20,960 nucleotides of DNA from Roseburia sp. CAG:303 (GTDB lineage: Bacteria > Bacillota > Clostridia > Lachnospirales > Lachnospiraceae): positions 14,999 through 35,958 of the forward strand of contig FR900124.1 in the NCBI GenBank assembly GCA_000437755.1, written 5' to 3'. Positions 6,937 to 14,043 of the stretch are shown piece after piece (within the stretch, counting starts at the first letter, position 1; every line of letters begins with the position of its first letter). The translations under genes were made by a program, and so were the position numbers. A model generated the notes under the pieces. It was not told the DNA's origin. It worked only from the letters and a program-made list of their open reading frames with translations, and made no database searches.

Positions 6937-6951
6937 TGATAATAATTATCA
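6937..6951 (+). promoter_or_regulatory. Perfect 7-1-7 Fur box upstream of feoA
   Basis: TGATAATAATTATCA is an exact match to the 7-1-7 Fur-box consensus TGATAATnATTATCA. It sits over and just downstream of the predicted transcription start of the feo operon, 20 bp before feoA, an ideal position for repression by Fe(II)-Fur. Confidence 0.88.
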
Positions 6952-6970
6952 CTATAGAAAAGAGGATGAT

Positions 6971-7183
6971 ATGATGCCATTAACGATGATAAGTACAGGA
7001 GAACCGAATATAATCAAGAAAGTCGGAGGAAAAGAAGAGACCAGAAGATTTCTGGAGAATCTTGGCTTCGTAGTAGGCGGAACAGTGACAGTGGTTTCCC
7101 AGATTGGCGGAAATATGATTGTCAATGTGAAAGATTCCAGAGTAGCCATTGGAAAAGATATGGCAAATAAAATCATGGTATAG
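6971..7183 (+). CDS. feoA: FeoA domain protein (first copy)
   Basis: A 70-residue SH3-like FeoA protein, a small cytoplasmic partner of the ferrous iron transporter FeoB. It shows the FeoA pattern of a helix (KEETRRFLENLGFVVG) followed by beta strands (TVTVVSQIGGNMIVNVKDSRVAIG) and a final KIMV. Two adjacent ATGs (6971 and 6974) are both compatible with AGAGGA at 6960-6965; the first is used here. It is the first gene of the operon, 20 bp after the Fur box and 23 bp before a second feoA. Confidence 0.9.
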   Translation: MMPLTMISTGEPNIIKKVGGKEETRRFLENLGFVVGGTVTVVSQIGGNMIVNVKDSRVAIGKDMANKIMV

Positions 7184-7206
7184 ACAAAGAAAAGGAGAAA
7201 GAAAAG

Positions 7207-7425
7207 ATGACATTAAAGGATGCTGCCGTAGGTCAGACGGTTAAGGTAAAGAAATTATCCGGAGCCGGACCTGTCAAAAGAAGAATTATGGATATGGGAA
7301 TTACAAAAGGTGTTGATATCTATGTAAGAAAAGTTGCACCGCTTGGAGATCCTGTCGAAGTAACTGTCAGAGACTATGAACTGTCATTGAGAAAAGCGGA
7401 TGCAGCAATGATAGAAGTCGAGTAA
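7207..7425 (+). CDS. feoA: FeoA domain protein (second copy)
   Basis: A 72-residue FeoA-family protein with the classic pattern: VGQTVKVKKLSGAGPVKRRIMDMGITKGVDIYVRKVAPLGDPVEVTVRDYELSLRKADA in order, that is G-x-G-x-x-x-R-R-x-x-D-M-G followed by APLGDP. It is closer to canonical FeoA than the first copy. ATG 7207 follows AAGGAGAAAGAAAAG. Two separate feoA genes before feoB are common in Clostridia; the two proteins may form a hetero-assembly with FeoB, but that is inference. Confidence 0.94.
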   Translation: MTLKDAAVGQTVKVKKLSGAGPVKRRIMDMGITKGVDIYVRKVAPLGDPVEVTVRDYELSLRKADAAMIEVE

Positions 7426-7475
7426 TTTTTTTTAGCCATAGGTTAGAAATAACTAATTATGGGGAGATATAACAA

Positions 7476-7538
7476 ATGAGAAATAGCCAAGACAAACTTG
7501 AAAAAAATAAAAATAAAGGAGATTTGAAATGTCAGTAA
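7476..7538 (+). CDS. Possible 20-codon ORF overlapping the feoB start
   Basis: ATG 7476 has a good Shine-Dalgarno sequence (GGGGAG 7461-7466, 9 bases away). The frame encodes 20 very polar residues (MRNSQDKLEKNKNKG, then DLKCQ) and stops at 7536-7538, ten bases inside feoB. It contains the feoB ribosome binding site AAAGGAG. A translated leader that opens the feoB start by coupling is plausible. The peptide itself has no recognisable function, and it may be chance. Confidence 0.35.
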   Translation: MRNSQDKLEKNKNKGDLKCQ

Positions 7539-10036
7539 AAATTGCATTAGCAGGAAATCCCAACTGTGGTAAGACAACATTATTTAATGCCCTGACAGGT
7601 TCTAACCAGTTCGTGGGAAACTGGCCGGGTGTTACGGTTGAAAAAAAAGAAGGTAAGTTAAAGGGAAATAAAGATGTTACCATCACGGATTTACCGGGTA
7701 TCTATTCTTTATCCCCGTATACACTGGAAGAAGTTGTAGCAAGAAATTATCTGATCAATGAAAAACCGGATGCCATCATTAATATCATTGATGGTACGAA
7801 TATTGAAAGAAACTTATATCTGTCCACACAGATCATGGAGCTGGGTATTCCGGTTATTATGGCTGTCAACATGGTTGACCTGCTTGAGAGAAACGGAATT
7901 ACCTTAAATGCATCCAAGCTTTCCGAAAAGCTCGGCTGTGAAGTGGTTGAGATATCAGCACTGAAGGGAACCGGAATCAGGGAAGCAGCAGATAAGGCTG
8001 TTAAGCTTGCAAAGGCAGGAAAGGTAAATCAGTCCGTACATAAGTTTGATGATGGCGTGGAAACAGTTATCGATGCTGTTAAGGCAAAGATGGGTTCCGA
8101 TGTTGCAGAAGAGCAGAAACGTTTCTTCGCAATCAAATTACTTGAACGCGATGACAAGATCGGTCAGCTGATGAAGAATGTACCGGATGTATCCGCAGAG
8201 ATTGATAAGTTAGAGAAAGATTTCGATGATGATACAGAAAGTATTATTACAAATGAAAGATATGTATATATCTCATCCATCATTGATGATTGTGTAAAGA
8301 AAAACAAAAAAGAAAAGCTCACAACATCAGATAAGATTGATAAGATTGTAACAAACAGAATCCTGGCACTTCCGATTTTTGCGGTTGTCATGTTCCTTGT
8401 TTATTACATTTCCATGGTAACGGTAGGTACAGCGGCAACAGACTGGGCAAATGACGGATTGTTCGGAGATGGTTTCCATCTCTTTGGAATCGGTACTTCC
8501 GCATATGAAGAAGTGGCAGAGGAATATGGTGATTCCGATGCAATCATTGCAGCATATGTAGAGAGCCTGGGCGATGATGGCGAAACTATTGCAGATGCCA
8601 TTGACACAGAGGCAGATGATTATGACTCGGACAATGCAGTAAAGGCACTGGAAGAGTTAAAGTCAATGGTAACTCCTTCGGATTCTGTAGAGTATACAAT
8701 AGAAGATGAAGAAACACTGGAAACAACGGATGAAGAAGCAAATTCAGAAGATATTACAGCAGCCATTGATCTGGCAATCAAGTATGATGGAGCTGCTCCG
8801 GATCCTGCAGATTATGGTGTATGGGTTCCTGGTATTCCGGTTATCATCGGAAACGGACTGGAAGCAATCCACTGTGCAGACTGGTTACAGGGACTGATTC
8901 TCGACGGTATCGTAGCCGGTGTCGGTGCAGTACTTGGTTTCGTACCACAGATGTTAGTATTATTCTTATTACTTGCTATTCTTGAAGCTTGCGGATACAT
9001 GGCCCGTATCGCATTTATCATGGACCGTATCTTCAGAAAATTTGGTCTTTCCGGAAAGTCCTTTATTCCAATTCTTGTAGGTACAGGATGTGGTGTTCCT
9101 GGTATTATGGCATCCCGTACAATTGAGAATGAAAGAGACCGTCGTATGACAATTATGACAACAACATTTATCCCTTGTGGAGCTAAGACACCGTTTATCG
9201 CAATGATTGCAGGTGCTATCTTCGGAGGCTCAGCATGGGTTGCTACATCAGCTTACTTTATCGGTATGGCAGCAATCATCTGCTCCGGTATTATCTTAAA
9301 GAAAACAAAATTATTTGCAGGAGATCCGGCACCATTCGTTATGGAACTTCCGCCTTACCATATTCCAACCGTAGGAAATGTACTCAGAAGCATGTGGGAG
9401 CGTGGCTGGTCCTTTATCAAGAAAGCAGGAACAATCATCCTTCTTTCCACAATCGTTGTATGGTTTACAACATACTTTGGATTTATCGACGGCGGATTCC
9501 ATATGTTATCCGAGGATGAAATTGACCATAGTATTCTTGCATATATCGGCAATGCGATTGCATGGATCTTTATCCCGCTTGGCTGGGGTAACTGGCAGGC
9601 AACGGTGGCTTCTATTACAGGACTTGTTGCAAAGGAAAACATCGTTGGTACAATGGGTATTCTCTACGGTGGCGGAGAACTTTCAACATATGCGGAACTG
9701 GCAAAACAGTTTACCGCACTTGCAGGCTTCTCATTCCTGACATTCAACCTTCTCTGTGCTCCTTGCTTTGCAGCAATCGGTGCGATTAAGAGAGAGATGA
9801 ACAGCGCAAAATGGACCTGGACAGCAATCGGATATCAGTGTGGATTTGCTTATATTGTATCCTTATGCATCTACAATATCGGAAGCCTGTTTGCAGGCAA
9901 GGTAACAGGTATCGGCTGGCTGTGGGTAATCGTAGCCATTGCACTGGTAGCAGGATTTATCTATCTGTTATTCAGACCGTATAAGGAAAGCACGACCCTG
10001 AAGGTAGATATGAAAAACACAGCAACTGCAAAATAG
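7529..10036 (+). CDS. feoB: Ferrous iron transporter FeoB with a large acidic external loop
   Basis: An 835-residue Fe(II) transporter. The N-terminal G domain has G1 GNPNCGKT (9-16), G3 DLPG (54-57), G4 NMVD (114-117) and G5 SAL (143-145), followed by the helical GDI-like region (about 170-270). The membrane part starts with TM1 (279-297) and carries the two gate repeats, with typical phrases ACGYMARIAFIMDR, GCGVPGIMASRTIENERDRR, FIPCGAKTPF and WERGWSFIKKAGTIIL. Between TM1 and TM2 (about 326-430) lies an insertion with 35 Asp/Glu, three Lys and no Arg in 105 residues. By FeoB topology this faces outward. The extra length over the usual 650-770 residues is largely due to it. The start is ATG 7529 behind AAAGGAG. 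Confidence 0.97.
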   Translation: MSVKIALAGNPNCGKTTLFNALTGSNQFVGNWPGVTVEKKEGKLKGNKDVTITDLPGIYSLSPYTLEEVVARNYLINEKPDAIINIIDGTNIERNLYLSTQIMELGIPVIMAVNMVDLLERNGITLNASKLSEKLGCEVVEISALKGTGIREAADKAVKLAKAGKVNQSVHKFDDGVETVIDAVKAKMGSDVAEEQKRFFAIKLLERDDKIGQLMKNVPDVSAEIDKLEKDFDDDTESIITNERYVYISSIIDDCVKKNKKEKLTTSDKIDKIVTNRILALPIFAVVMFLVYYISMVTVGTAATDWANDGLFGDGFHLFGIGTSAYEEVAEEYGDSDAIIAAYVESLGDDGETIADAIDTEADDYDSDNAVKALEELKSMVTPSDSVEYTIEDEETLETTDEEANSEDITAAIDLAIKYDGAAPDPADYGVWVPGIPVIIGNGLEAIHCADWLQGLILDGIVAGVGAVLGFVPQMLVLFLLLAILEACGYMARIAFIMDRIFRKFGLSGKSFIPILVGTGCGVPGIMASRTIENERDRRMTIMTTTFIPCGAKTPFIAMIAGAIFGGSAWVATSAYFIGMAAIICSGIILKKTKLFAGDPAPFVMELPPYHIPTVGNVLRSMWERGWSFIKKAGTIILLSTIVVWFTTYFGFIDGGFHMLSEDEIDHSILAYIGNAIAWIFIPLGWGNWQATVASITGLVAKENIVGTMGILYGGGELSTYAELAKQFTALAGFSFLTFNLLCAPCFAAIGAIKREMNSAKWTWTAIGYQCGFAYIVSLCIYNIGSLFAGKVTGIGWLWVIVAIALVAGFIYLLFRPYKESTTLKVDMKNTATAK

Positions 10037-10069
10037 CAGTATCACAGGATTCTGATGGAGGTGATAATT

Positions 10070-10201
10070 ATGGCAACTCTTATAGTAGGAATCATATTAT
10101 TGGGGATCGTAGCACTGATTATCCGTAGTCTGGTGCATGGTAAGAAAAGCGGTAAATCCTTATGCGGTGGCGATTGCAGCCACTGCAAAGGCTGCCACTG
10201 A
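10070..10201 (+). CDS. FeoB-associated Cys-rich membrane protein
   Basis: A 43-residue peptide encoded 33 bp after feoB, starting at ATG 10070 behind GGAGGTG (10057-10063). It has one N-terminal membrane helix (ATLIVGIILLGIVALIIRSLV), a basic stretch (HGKKSGKS) and a Cys-rich tail CGGDCSHCKGCH with four cysteines and two histidines. This is the hallmark of the FeoB-associated Cys-rich family found after feoB in many Firmicutes. The tail probably lies in the cytoplasm and could bind Fe(II) leaving the channel or hold a metal cluster; neither has been shown by this sequence. Confidence 0.92.
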   Translation: MATLIVGIILLGIVALIIRSLVHGKKSGKSLCGGDCSHCKGCH

Positions 10202-10265
10202 TAAATATATGGGAATGGATATAGATATTCCTGGCACAGAGAACAGTCTTTGGAGGAATTGAAAG

Positions 10266-10709
10266 ATGCAGAATGAAAGTTACCAGAGAACAAAGATGCA
10301 AAAGGAACTCATTCTCCAGAAATTAAAGGAACAGGGATGCCGGATTACCAGGCAGCGCCTTATGCTTCTGGATATTATCCTGGAAGAAGATTGTTCCTGC
10401 TGCAAAGAGATTTATTATAAGGCATCGAAGAAGGATGCGGGGATCGGCTCGGCGACCGTATATCGTATGGTAAATATGCTTGAGGAAATCGGAGCGATCA
10501 GCAGGAAGAATATGTATAAGATTGACTGCAGCCCGCAGTGCCGGAAAGAAAATGCATGTACCATCGAATTTGATGATGACACAACACTGGAATTATCCGG
10601 GTGTAAGTGGAATCAGGTAATTCAGAAAGGGCTGATTGCCTGCGGATATATGCATGGAAAAGAAGTACGGAATATTATTTCAAATACCTGTACGGAAGAA
10701 AAAGTATAA
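10266..10709 (+). CDS. Divergent Fur-family regulator, histidine-poor and cysteine-rich
   Basis: A 147-residue Fur-family protein. The N-terminal winged helix is typical (LKEQGCRITRQRLMLLDII, then GIGSATVYRMVNMLEEIGAISR at about 59-80). The C-terminal half is not: the usual HHHxxCxxCG metal motif is absent, there is only one histidine (His130), and there are ten cysteines (25, 43, 45, 46, 88, 92, 98, 113, 126, 142), including CSCC and CSPQC. Metal or redox sensing must therefore differ from canonical Fur. It is the last gene of the feo operon, 64 bp after the Cys-rich peptide gene, with ATG 10266 behind GGAGG (10252-10256), and is followed by a terminator. It probably feeds back on the operon. 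Confidence 0.88.
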   Translation: MQNESYQRTKMQKELILQKLKEQGCRITRQRLMLLDIILEEDCSCCKEIYYKASKKDAGIGSATVYRMVNMLEEIGAISRKNMYKIDCSPQCRKENACTIEFDDDTTLELSGCKWNQVIQKGLIACGYMHGKEVRNIISNTCTEEKV

Positions 10710-10714
10710 TACAG

Positions 10715-10762
10715 AACTGTCATTCTGGTATGAAAAGTATCAGAGTGGCAGTTTTTCTTTTT
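10715..10762 (+). terminator. Intrinsic terminator of the feo operon
   Basis: AACTGTCATTCTG (10715-10727) pairs with CAGAGTGGCAGTT (10741-10753), 13 bp including two G-U pairs, with further pairing inside the loop, followed by the T-rich tract TTTTTCTTTTT. It lies 6 bp after the fur-like stop codon. Confidence 0.87.
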
Positions 10763-10774
10763 ACAAAAATATAG

Positions 10775-10803
10775 TTGACATGAAAAAAAAATTGTGAAAA
10801 AAT
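10775..10803 (+). promoter_or_regulatory. Possible promoter of the lipoprotein-MCP operon
   Basis: A perfect TTGACA (10775-10780) is followed after 17 bp by AAAAAT (10798-10803), which matches only four of six -10 positions. If the ~200-bp element downstream is removed in silico, this promoter would sit about 35-40 bp before the AGGAGG of the lipoprotein gene. No sigma-D (flagellar) promoter was found. Confidence 0.4.
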
Positions 10804-10807
10804 GTAG

Positions 10808-11040
10808 AAAGAATCAAATAGGTAATTGCGAAACGCTTAAATTTTTGTAAATGCATATGCAAATGAAACATTACCACGAAGGCACGCTCTCGCTACATTC
10901 GGCTGGTAGCGGTACTAAGATGCTAAAATACAGCATCTAAGTGCCGACCGCCTCATAGTACCTTCTTAGTAATTGTTTGATTTGCATATACAATAAAGAT
11001 AAATTATGAGTTTCGCAATTAACTAAAAGAATCAAATAGG
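10808..11040 (+). mobile_element. MITE-like inverted-repeat element flanked by 15-bp direct repeats
   Basis: The direct repeat AAAGAATCAAATAGG occurs at 10808-10822 and 11026-11040. Just inside are perfect 12-bp terminal inverted repeats, TAATTGCGAAAC (10823-10834) and GTTTCGCAATTA (11010-11021). Inner arms also pair: ATATGCAAAT (10855-10864) with ATTTGCATAT (10980-10989), extending imperfectly to 10882 and 10961. The centre holds more hairpins: GCTAC/GTAGC (10892-10896/10906-10910), GGTACTA/TAGTACC (10911-10917/10956-10962) and AGATGCT/AGCATCT (10918-10924/10932-10938). There is no open reading frame of note. The design is that of a non-autonomous miniature element, inserted in the 5' leader of the lipoprotein-MCP operon with the direct repeats as target duplications. 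A structured regulatory RNA is the alternative. No relative was seen elsewhere in the window. Confidence 0.6.
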
Positions 11041-11057
11041 AAAAGGAGGAAACGAAG

Positions 11058-12251
11058 ATGGAAAGAATGAGAACAATGGGAGTATTATTCTTACTGCTTA
11101 CATTTATCATGGTAATATTCTCCGGGTGCAAAGCACAGACGGAGATTGATGATTATGCAACAAACCATGTGACGGGAGCGGCCAGAAGCAAAAGTACGCA
11201 GGATAGTACGGCGGATCAGGGGATTGCAAAGCAGGATATCAAAGTAGGTGTGCTGCATTTGTCCGACCCGGCAGAAGGAAGCGGATATTCGTATACGCAT
11301 GACCTGGGAATACAGGGAATGCAGGAAAATCTCGGTCTGTCCGATGACCAGATTGTGCGGAAGTTAAATGTGGATGACACGGACAGCGAAGCAGTAAAGA
11401 AGGCATTGCAGGAATGTGTAGATGAGGGCTGCAATGTCATCTTTGCGACAAGCTGGGGATATATGGAGCCTGTTGCAGAAATGGCGGAGGAATATCCGGA
11501 TGTATATTTTTCCAGTGGAACAGGGTATCTGAATAACGGAAAAAATTATAATAATTATTTCGGACGTATTTATCAGGCGAGATATTTAAGCGGTATTGTG
11601 GCAGGAATGAAGACGCAGACAAATAAGATCGGCTATGTGGCGGCACAGGATTCTTCCAATTCCGAGGTGACCGGCGGAATCGATGCGTTCGCACTGGGTG
11701 TATATTCCGTAAATTCTCAGGCACAGATTTATGTGAAGGTAACAAACAGCTGGTATGACGAAACCGCAGAAAAAGAGGCATCAGAGCTGCTTCTGGACAT
11801 GGGCTGTGATGTGATGGCACAACATTGTGATACACCTTATCCGCAGACTCTGGCACAGGAAAGAGGTGTGTATGGCATAGGATATAATTCCGATATGAGT
11901 AAGGAAACACCGGATTCCTGCCTGTGCAGTGTAATCTGGAACTGGAGTGCGTATTATACTTCGGCGGTTCAGAGCCTGATGGACGGAACCTGGGATTGTT
12001 CGGACTACTATGGAGGAATGGCGGACGGACTGGTAGCGATTACGGATCTGGCGGATTTCTGTGCAGAGGGAACACAGCAGAAGGTGGATGAGGCTACGGC
12101 AAAGATTTTGTCCGGGGAATTCAATGTATTCGATGGAGTCATGGAAACAAATGACGGAAGAACTGTAGGTGAAGAGGGGAAAACACTCGATGATGCCACG
12201 ATCCGGGGTGGAATCGACTGGTATTACAAAAATGTTACAGTTGTCGGATAA
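11058..12251 (+). CDS. BMP-family (PnrA-like) substrate-binding lipoprotein
   Basis: A 397-residue exported lipoprotein. A signal peptide of hydrophobic residues 8-22 ends at the lipobox FSGC with Cys24. The mature part belongs to the basic membrane protein/PnrA family: KVGVLHLSDPAEGSGYSYTHDLG (about 62-84), VIFATSWGYMEPVAEMAEEYPDVYF and NYFGRIYQARYLSGIVAGM. Family members bind purine nucleosides or similar ligands outside the cell for ABC importers. No ABC permease or ATPase gene is nearby. Instead a chemoreceptor starts 26 bp downstream, so the protein may present its ligand to that receptor. ATG 11058 follows AAAAGGAGGAAACGAAG. Its leader is interrupted by the MITE-like element. Confidence 0.9.
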   Translation: MERMRTMGVLFLLLTFIMVIFSGCKAQTEIDDYATNHVTGAARSKSTQDSTADQGIAKQDIKVGVLHLSDPAEGSGYSYTHDLGIQGMQENLGLSDDQIVRKLNVDDTDSEAVKKALQECVDEGCNVIFATSWGYMEPVAEMAEEYPDVYFSSGTGYLNNGKNYNNYFGRIYQARYLSGIVAGMKTQTNKIGYVAAQDSSNSEVTGGIDAFALGVYSVNSQAQIYVKVTNSWYDETAEKEASELLLDMGCDVMAQHCDTPYPQTLAQERGVYGIGYNSDMSKETPDSCLCSVIWNWSAYYTSAVQSLMDGTWDCSDYYGGMADGLVAITDLADFCAEGTQQKVDEATAKILSGEFNVFDGVMETNDGRTVGEEGKTLDDATIRGGIDWYYKNVTVVG

Positions 12252-12277
12252 ACTGGACAGGAATAGGAGATGATGAG

Positions 12278-13984
12278 ATGAAAATGAATCTGAAGAAGAA
12301 AATTATTGCACTGGCAGTATTGCCTGCACTGATACTTGGAATTGCGTCAATTGTCATTGCACTGACCACGGTGAAGGATTCCCTGATAGATGAGATACAG
12401 GATTCCTTACAGGGAACGGCGGCTGCGGCACTGGCGGCATATGACCAGAATTCCGGTGAATATATGATGGCAGAGAATGGGGACGTCTGGAAAGGAAGCT
12501 ATAATATTTCCAAATCAGAAAATCTGGTAGACAATATTAAATCCAAATCGGGAATGGATGTAACCTTCTTTTATGGAAAGACCAGAATCATGACTTCTGC
12601 CATGGACGATGACGGAAACCGTATTCTGGCTTCAGAGGCCGGAGATAAGATTATAAAGACGGTTTTAGAAGGTGGGGAAGAATATTTCAGCAAAGCGGTT
12701 TCGTTGGACGGAAACCTGAATTACGGATATTATATGCCGGTTTACCAGAAGGGAAGTACCAGTGAAATCATCGGAATGATATTTGTTGGTACGGATAAAT
12801 CCAGGAAGGATGCTGCCATAAATAAAATCATCTGGATGATTATTATTTCCGTTATTCTGGTCATGGTACTTTGTGTGCTGGCATCCGTACTGGTTTCCAT
12901 CTCCATCAGCAGATCCCTGCGGGAAGGAATCGGTATCGTGCAGACGGTTGCAAAAGGCGAGCTGGGAGTTGAAATCAGCAAAAAGCTGCTGGCAAGAAAA
13001 GACGAGGTGGGAGATTTGTCACAGTCGATTTACACCCTGCAGAAAGAGCTGAAACATATCTTAAAGCAGATTGCCGAGGGAACGGAGAAACTGACAGAGG
13101 CTTCCGAGGAACTGGGTATTACGGCACGTACAACGAACCGGACCATGCAGCAGGTGGAACAGGCGGTAGGACATATTACGGAGAGCAGCATAAAGCAGGC
13201 AGAAAATACAAAGAATGCATCCGACCATGTGATGAGAATGGGAGAGCAGATTAGTGAAACCGCAGAACAGACTGGTGTCCTGAATGAAAATGCGGATGTA
13301 ATGCGTAAGTTTGGAGAGCAGGCGGCAGTAACCATTCAGAGTCTGAGAAAAATCAATGATGAAGTGGAGCAGTCCATAGCAGATATTACCAGACAGACAA
13401 ACCAGACGAATGAATCCGCCCAGAAAATCCGTGAGGCGACAGCGATTATTACCTCTATTGCAGATGAAACGAATCTGCTGAGTCTGAATGCAAGCATTGA
13501 GGCAGCCAGGGCAGGGGATGCCGGAAAAGGATTTGCGGTGGTAGCATCCCAGATACAGAAACTGGCAGAACAGTCCAATACCTCAAGCGGTACGATAGAA
13601 GAGATTACAGGGGAACTGATTTCAGATTCCGGCATTGCCGTAGAAACCATGCTGCGGGTAAAAGAAATTGTTGATACACAGAGCCGAAATATGGAAGAAA
13701 CCGAGCATATCGTAAATGAAGTAATGGGAGGAATCCGTACGTCACTTGGAAGTATCGATAGCATAGAAAAAGGTGCGGTACGGCTGGAAACTTCCAGAAA
13801 TGAAATTGTACAGACGGTTGAGGATCTGAGCAGGATTGCGGCAGAAAATGCAGAGAATACGCAGAAAACCTGTGAACAGACTATGCAGGTGGCAGATACC
13901 TTCGAGCGGATTGAGGGGAATGCGGTTAAATTAAAAGAGATAGCGGATGAGCTGTCCCAGACCATCCGGCATTTCCATTTATAA
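12278..13984 (+). CDS. Methyl-accepting chemotaxis protein with single-Cache sensor
   Basis: A 568-residue transmembrane chemoreceptor. Order: TM1 (about 9-30), an extracytoplasmic sensor of about 150 residues resembling a single Cache domain (MDVTFFYGKTRIMTSAMDDDG and YGYYMPVYQKG are typical), TM2 (about 184-208), HAMP (about 208-262) and a long cytoplasmic coiled coil with the CheA/CheW-binding tip DETNLLSLNASIEAARAGDAG (about 396-416). It signals to CheA to bias flagellar rotation. ATG 12278 is preceded by ATAGGAGATGATGAG. It is the second gene of the operon with the BMP lipoprotein, which suggests that bound ligand or ligand-loaded lipoprotein is the stimulus. The C-terminus has no CheR-docking pentapeptide. 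Confidence 0.93.
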   Translation: MKMNLKKKIIALAVLPALILGIASIVIALTTVKDSLIDEIQDSLQGTAAAALAAYDQNSGEYMMAENGDVWKGSYNISKSENLVDNIKSKSGMDVTFFYGKTRIMTSAMDDDGNRILASEAGDKIIKTVLEGGEEYFSKAVSLDGNLNYGYYMPVYQKGSTSEIIGMIFVGTDKSRKDAAINKIIWMIIISVILVMVLCVLASVLVSISISRSLREGIGIVQTVAKGELGVEISKKLLARKDEVGDLSQSIYTLQKELKHILKQIAEGTEKLTEASEELGITARTTNRTMQQVEQAVGHITESSIKQAENTKNASDHVMRMGEQISETAEQTGVLNENADVMRKFGEQAAVTIQSLRKINDEVEQSIADITRQTNQTNESAQKIREATAIITSIADETNLLSLNASIEAARAGDAGKGFAVVASQIQKLAEQSNTSSGTIEEITGELISDSGIAVETMLRVKEIVDTQSRNMEETEHIVNEVMGGIRTSLGSIDSIEKGAVRLETSRNEIVQTVEDLSRIAAENAENTQKTCEQTMQVADTFERIEGNAVKLKEIADELSQTIRHFHL

Positions 13985-13993
13985 ATAAAGCCG

Positions 13994-14037
13994 GGGAAAC
14001 AAAAAGATGGGCATTTCTGCCCATCTTTTTGTTTCCC
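13994..14037. terminator. Bidirectional terminator with a perfect 20-bp stem between two chemoreceptor genes
   Basis: Positions 13994-14013 and 14018-14037 are perfectly complementary over 20 bp around a TTTC loop. The A-run in the left arm and the T-run in the right arm give U-tracts in either direction, so one structure serves the two convergent chemoreceptor genes, whose stops are 59 bp apart. Confidence 0.88.
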
Positions 14038-14043
14038 TTTAGA

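Noticed and set aside
8504..8818. Frameshift or foreign insertion in feoB causing the acidic loop
   Set aside because: The frame is continuous, codon use looks like the flanks, and conserved FeoB segments continue on both sides, so it is a true in-frame loop.
9235..9740. Open frames overlapping feoB in other frames and strands
   Set aside because: They lie wholly inside a well-conserved feoB region, encode low-complexity or implausible proteins and have no ribosome binding sites. The same applies to most overlapping frames elsewhere in the window.
10212..10231. GGAAT/ATTCC inverted repeat before the fur-like gene as a terminator
   Set aside because: The stem is only 5 bp with a 10-base loop and no T-run follows. 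It would also cut off the last gene of the operon.
10823..11021. CRISPR array or riboswitch of a known class
   Set aside because: There is only one pair of direct repeats with no regular spacers, and the fold does not match any riboswitch class I know. The terminal inverted repeats fit a mobile element better.
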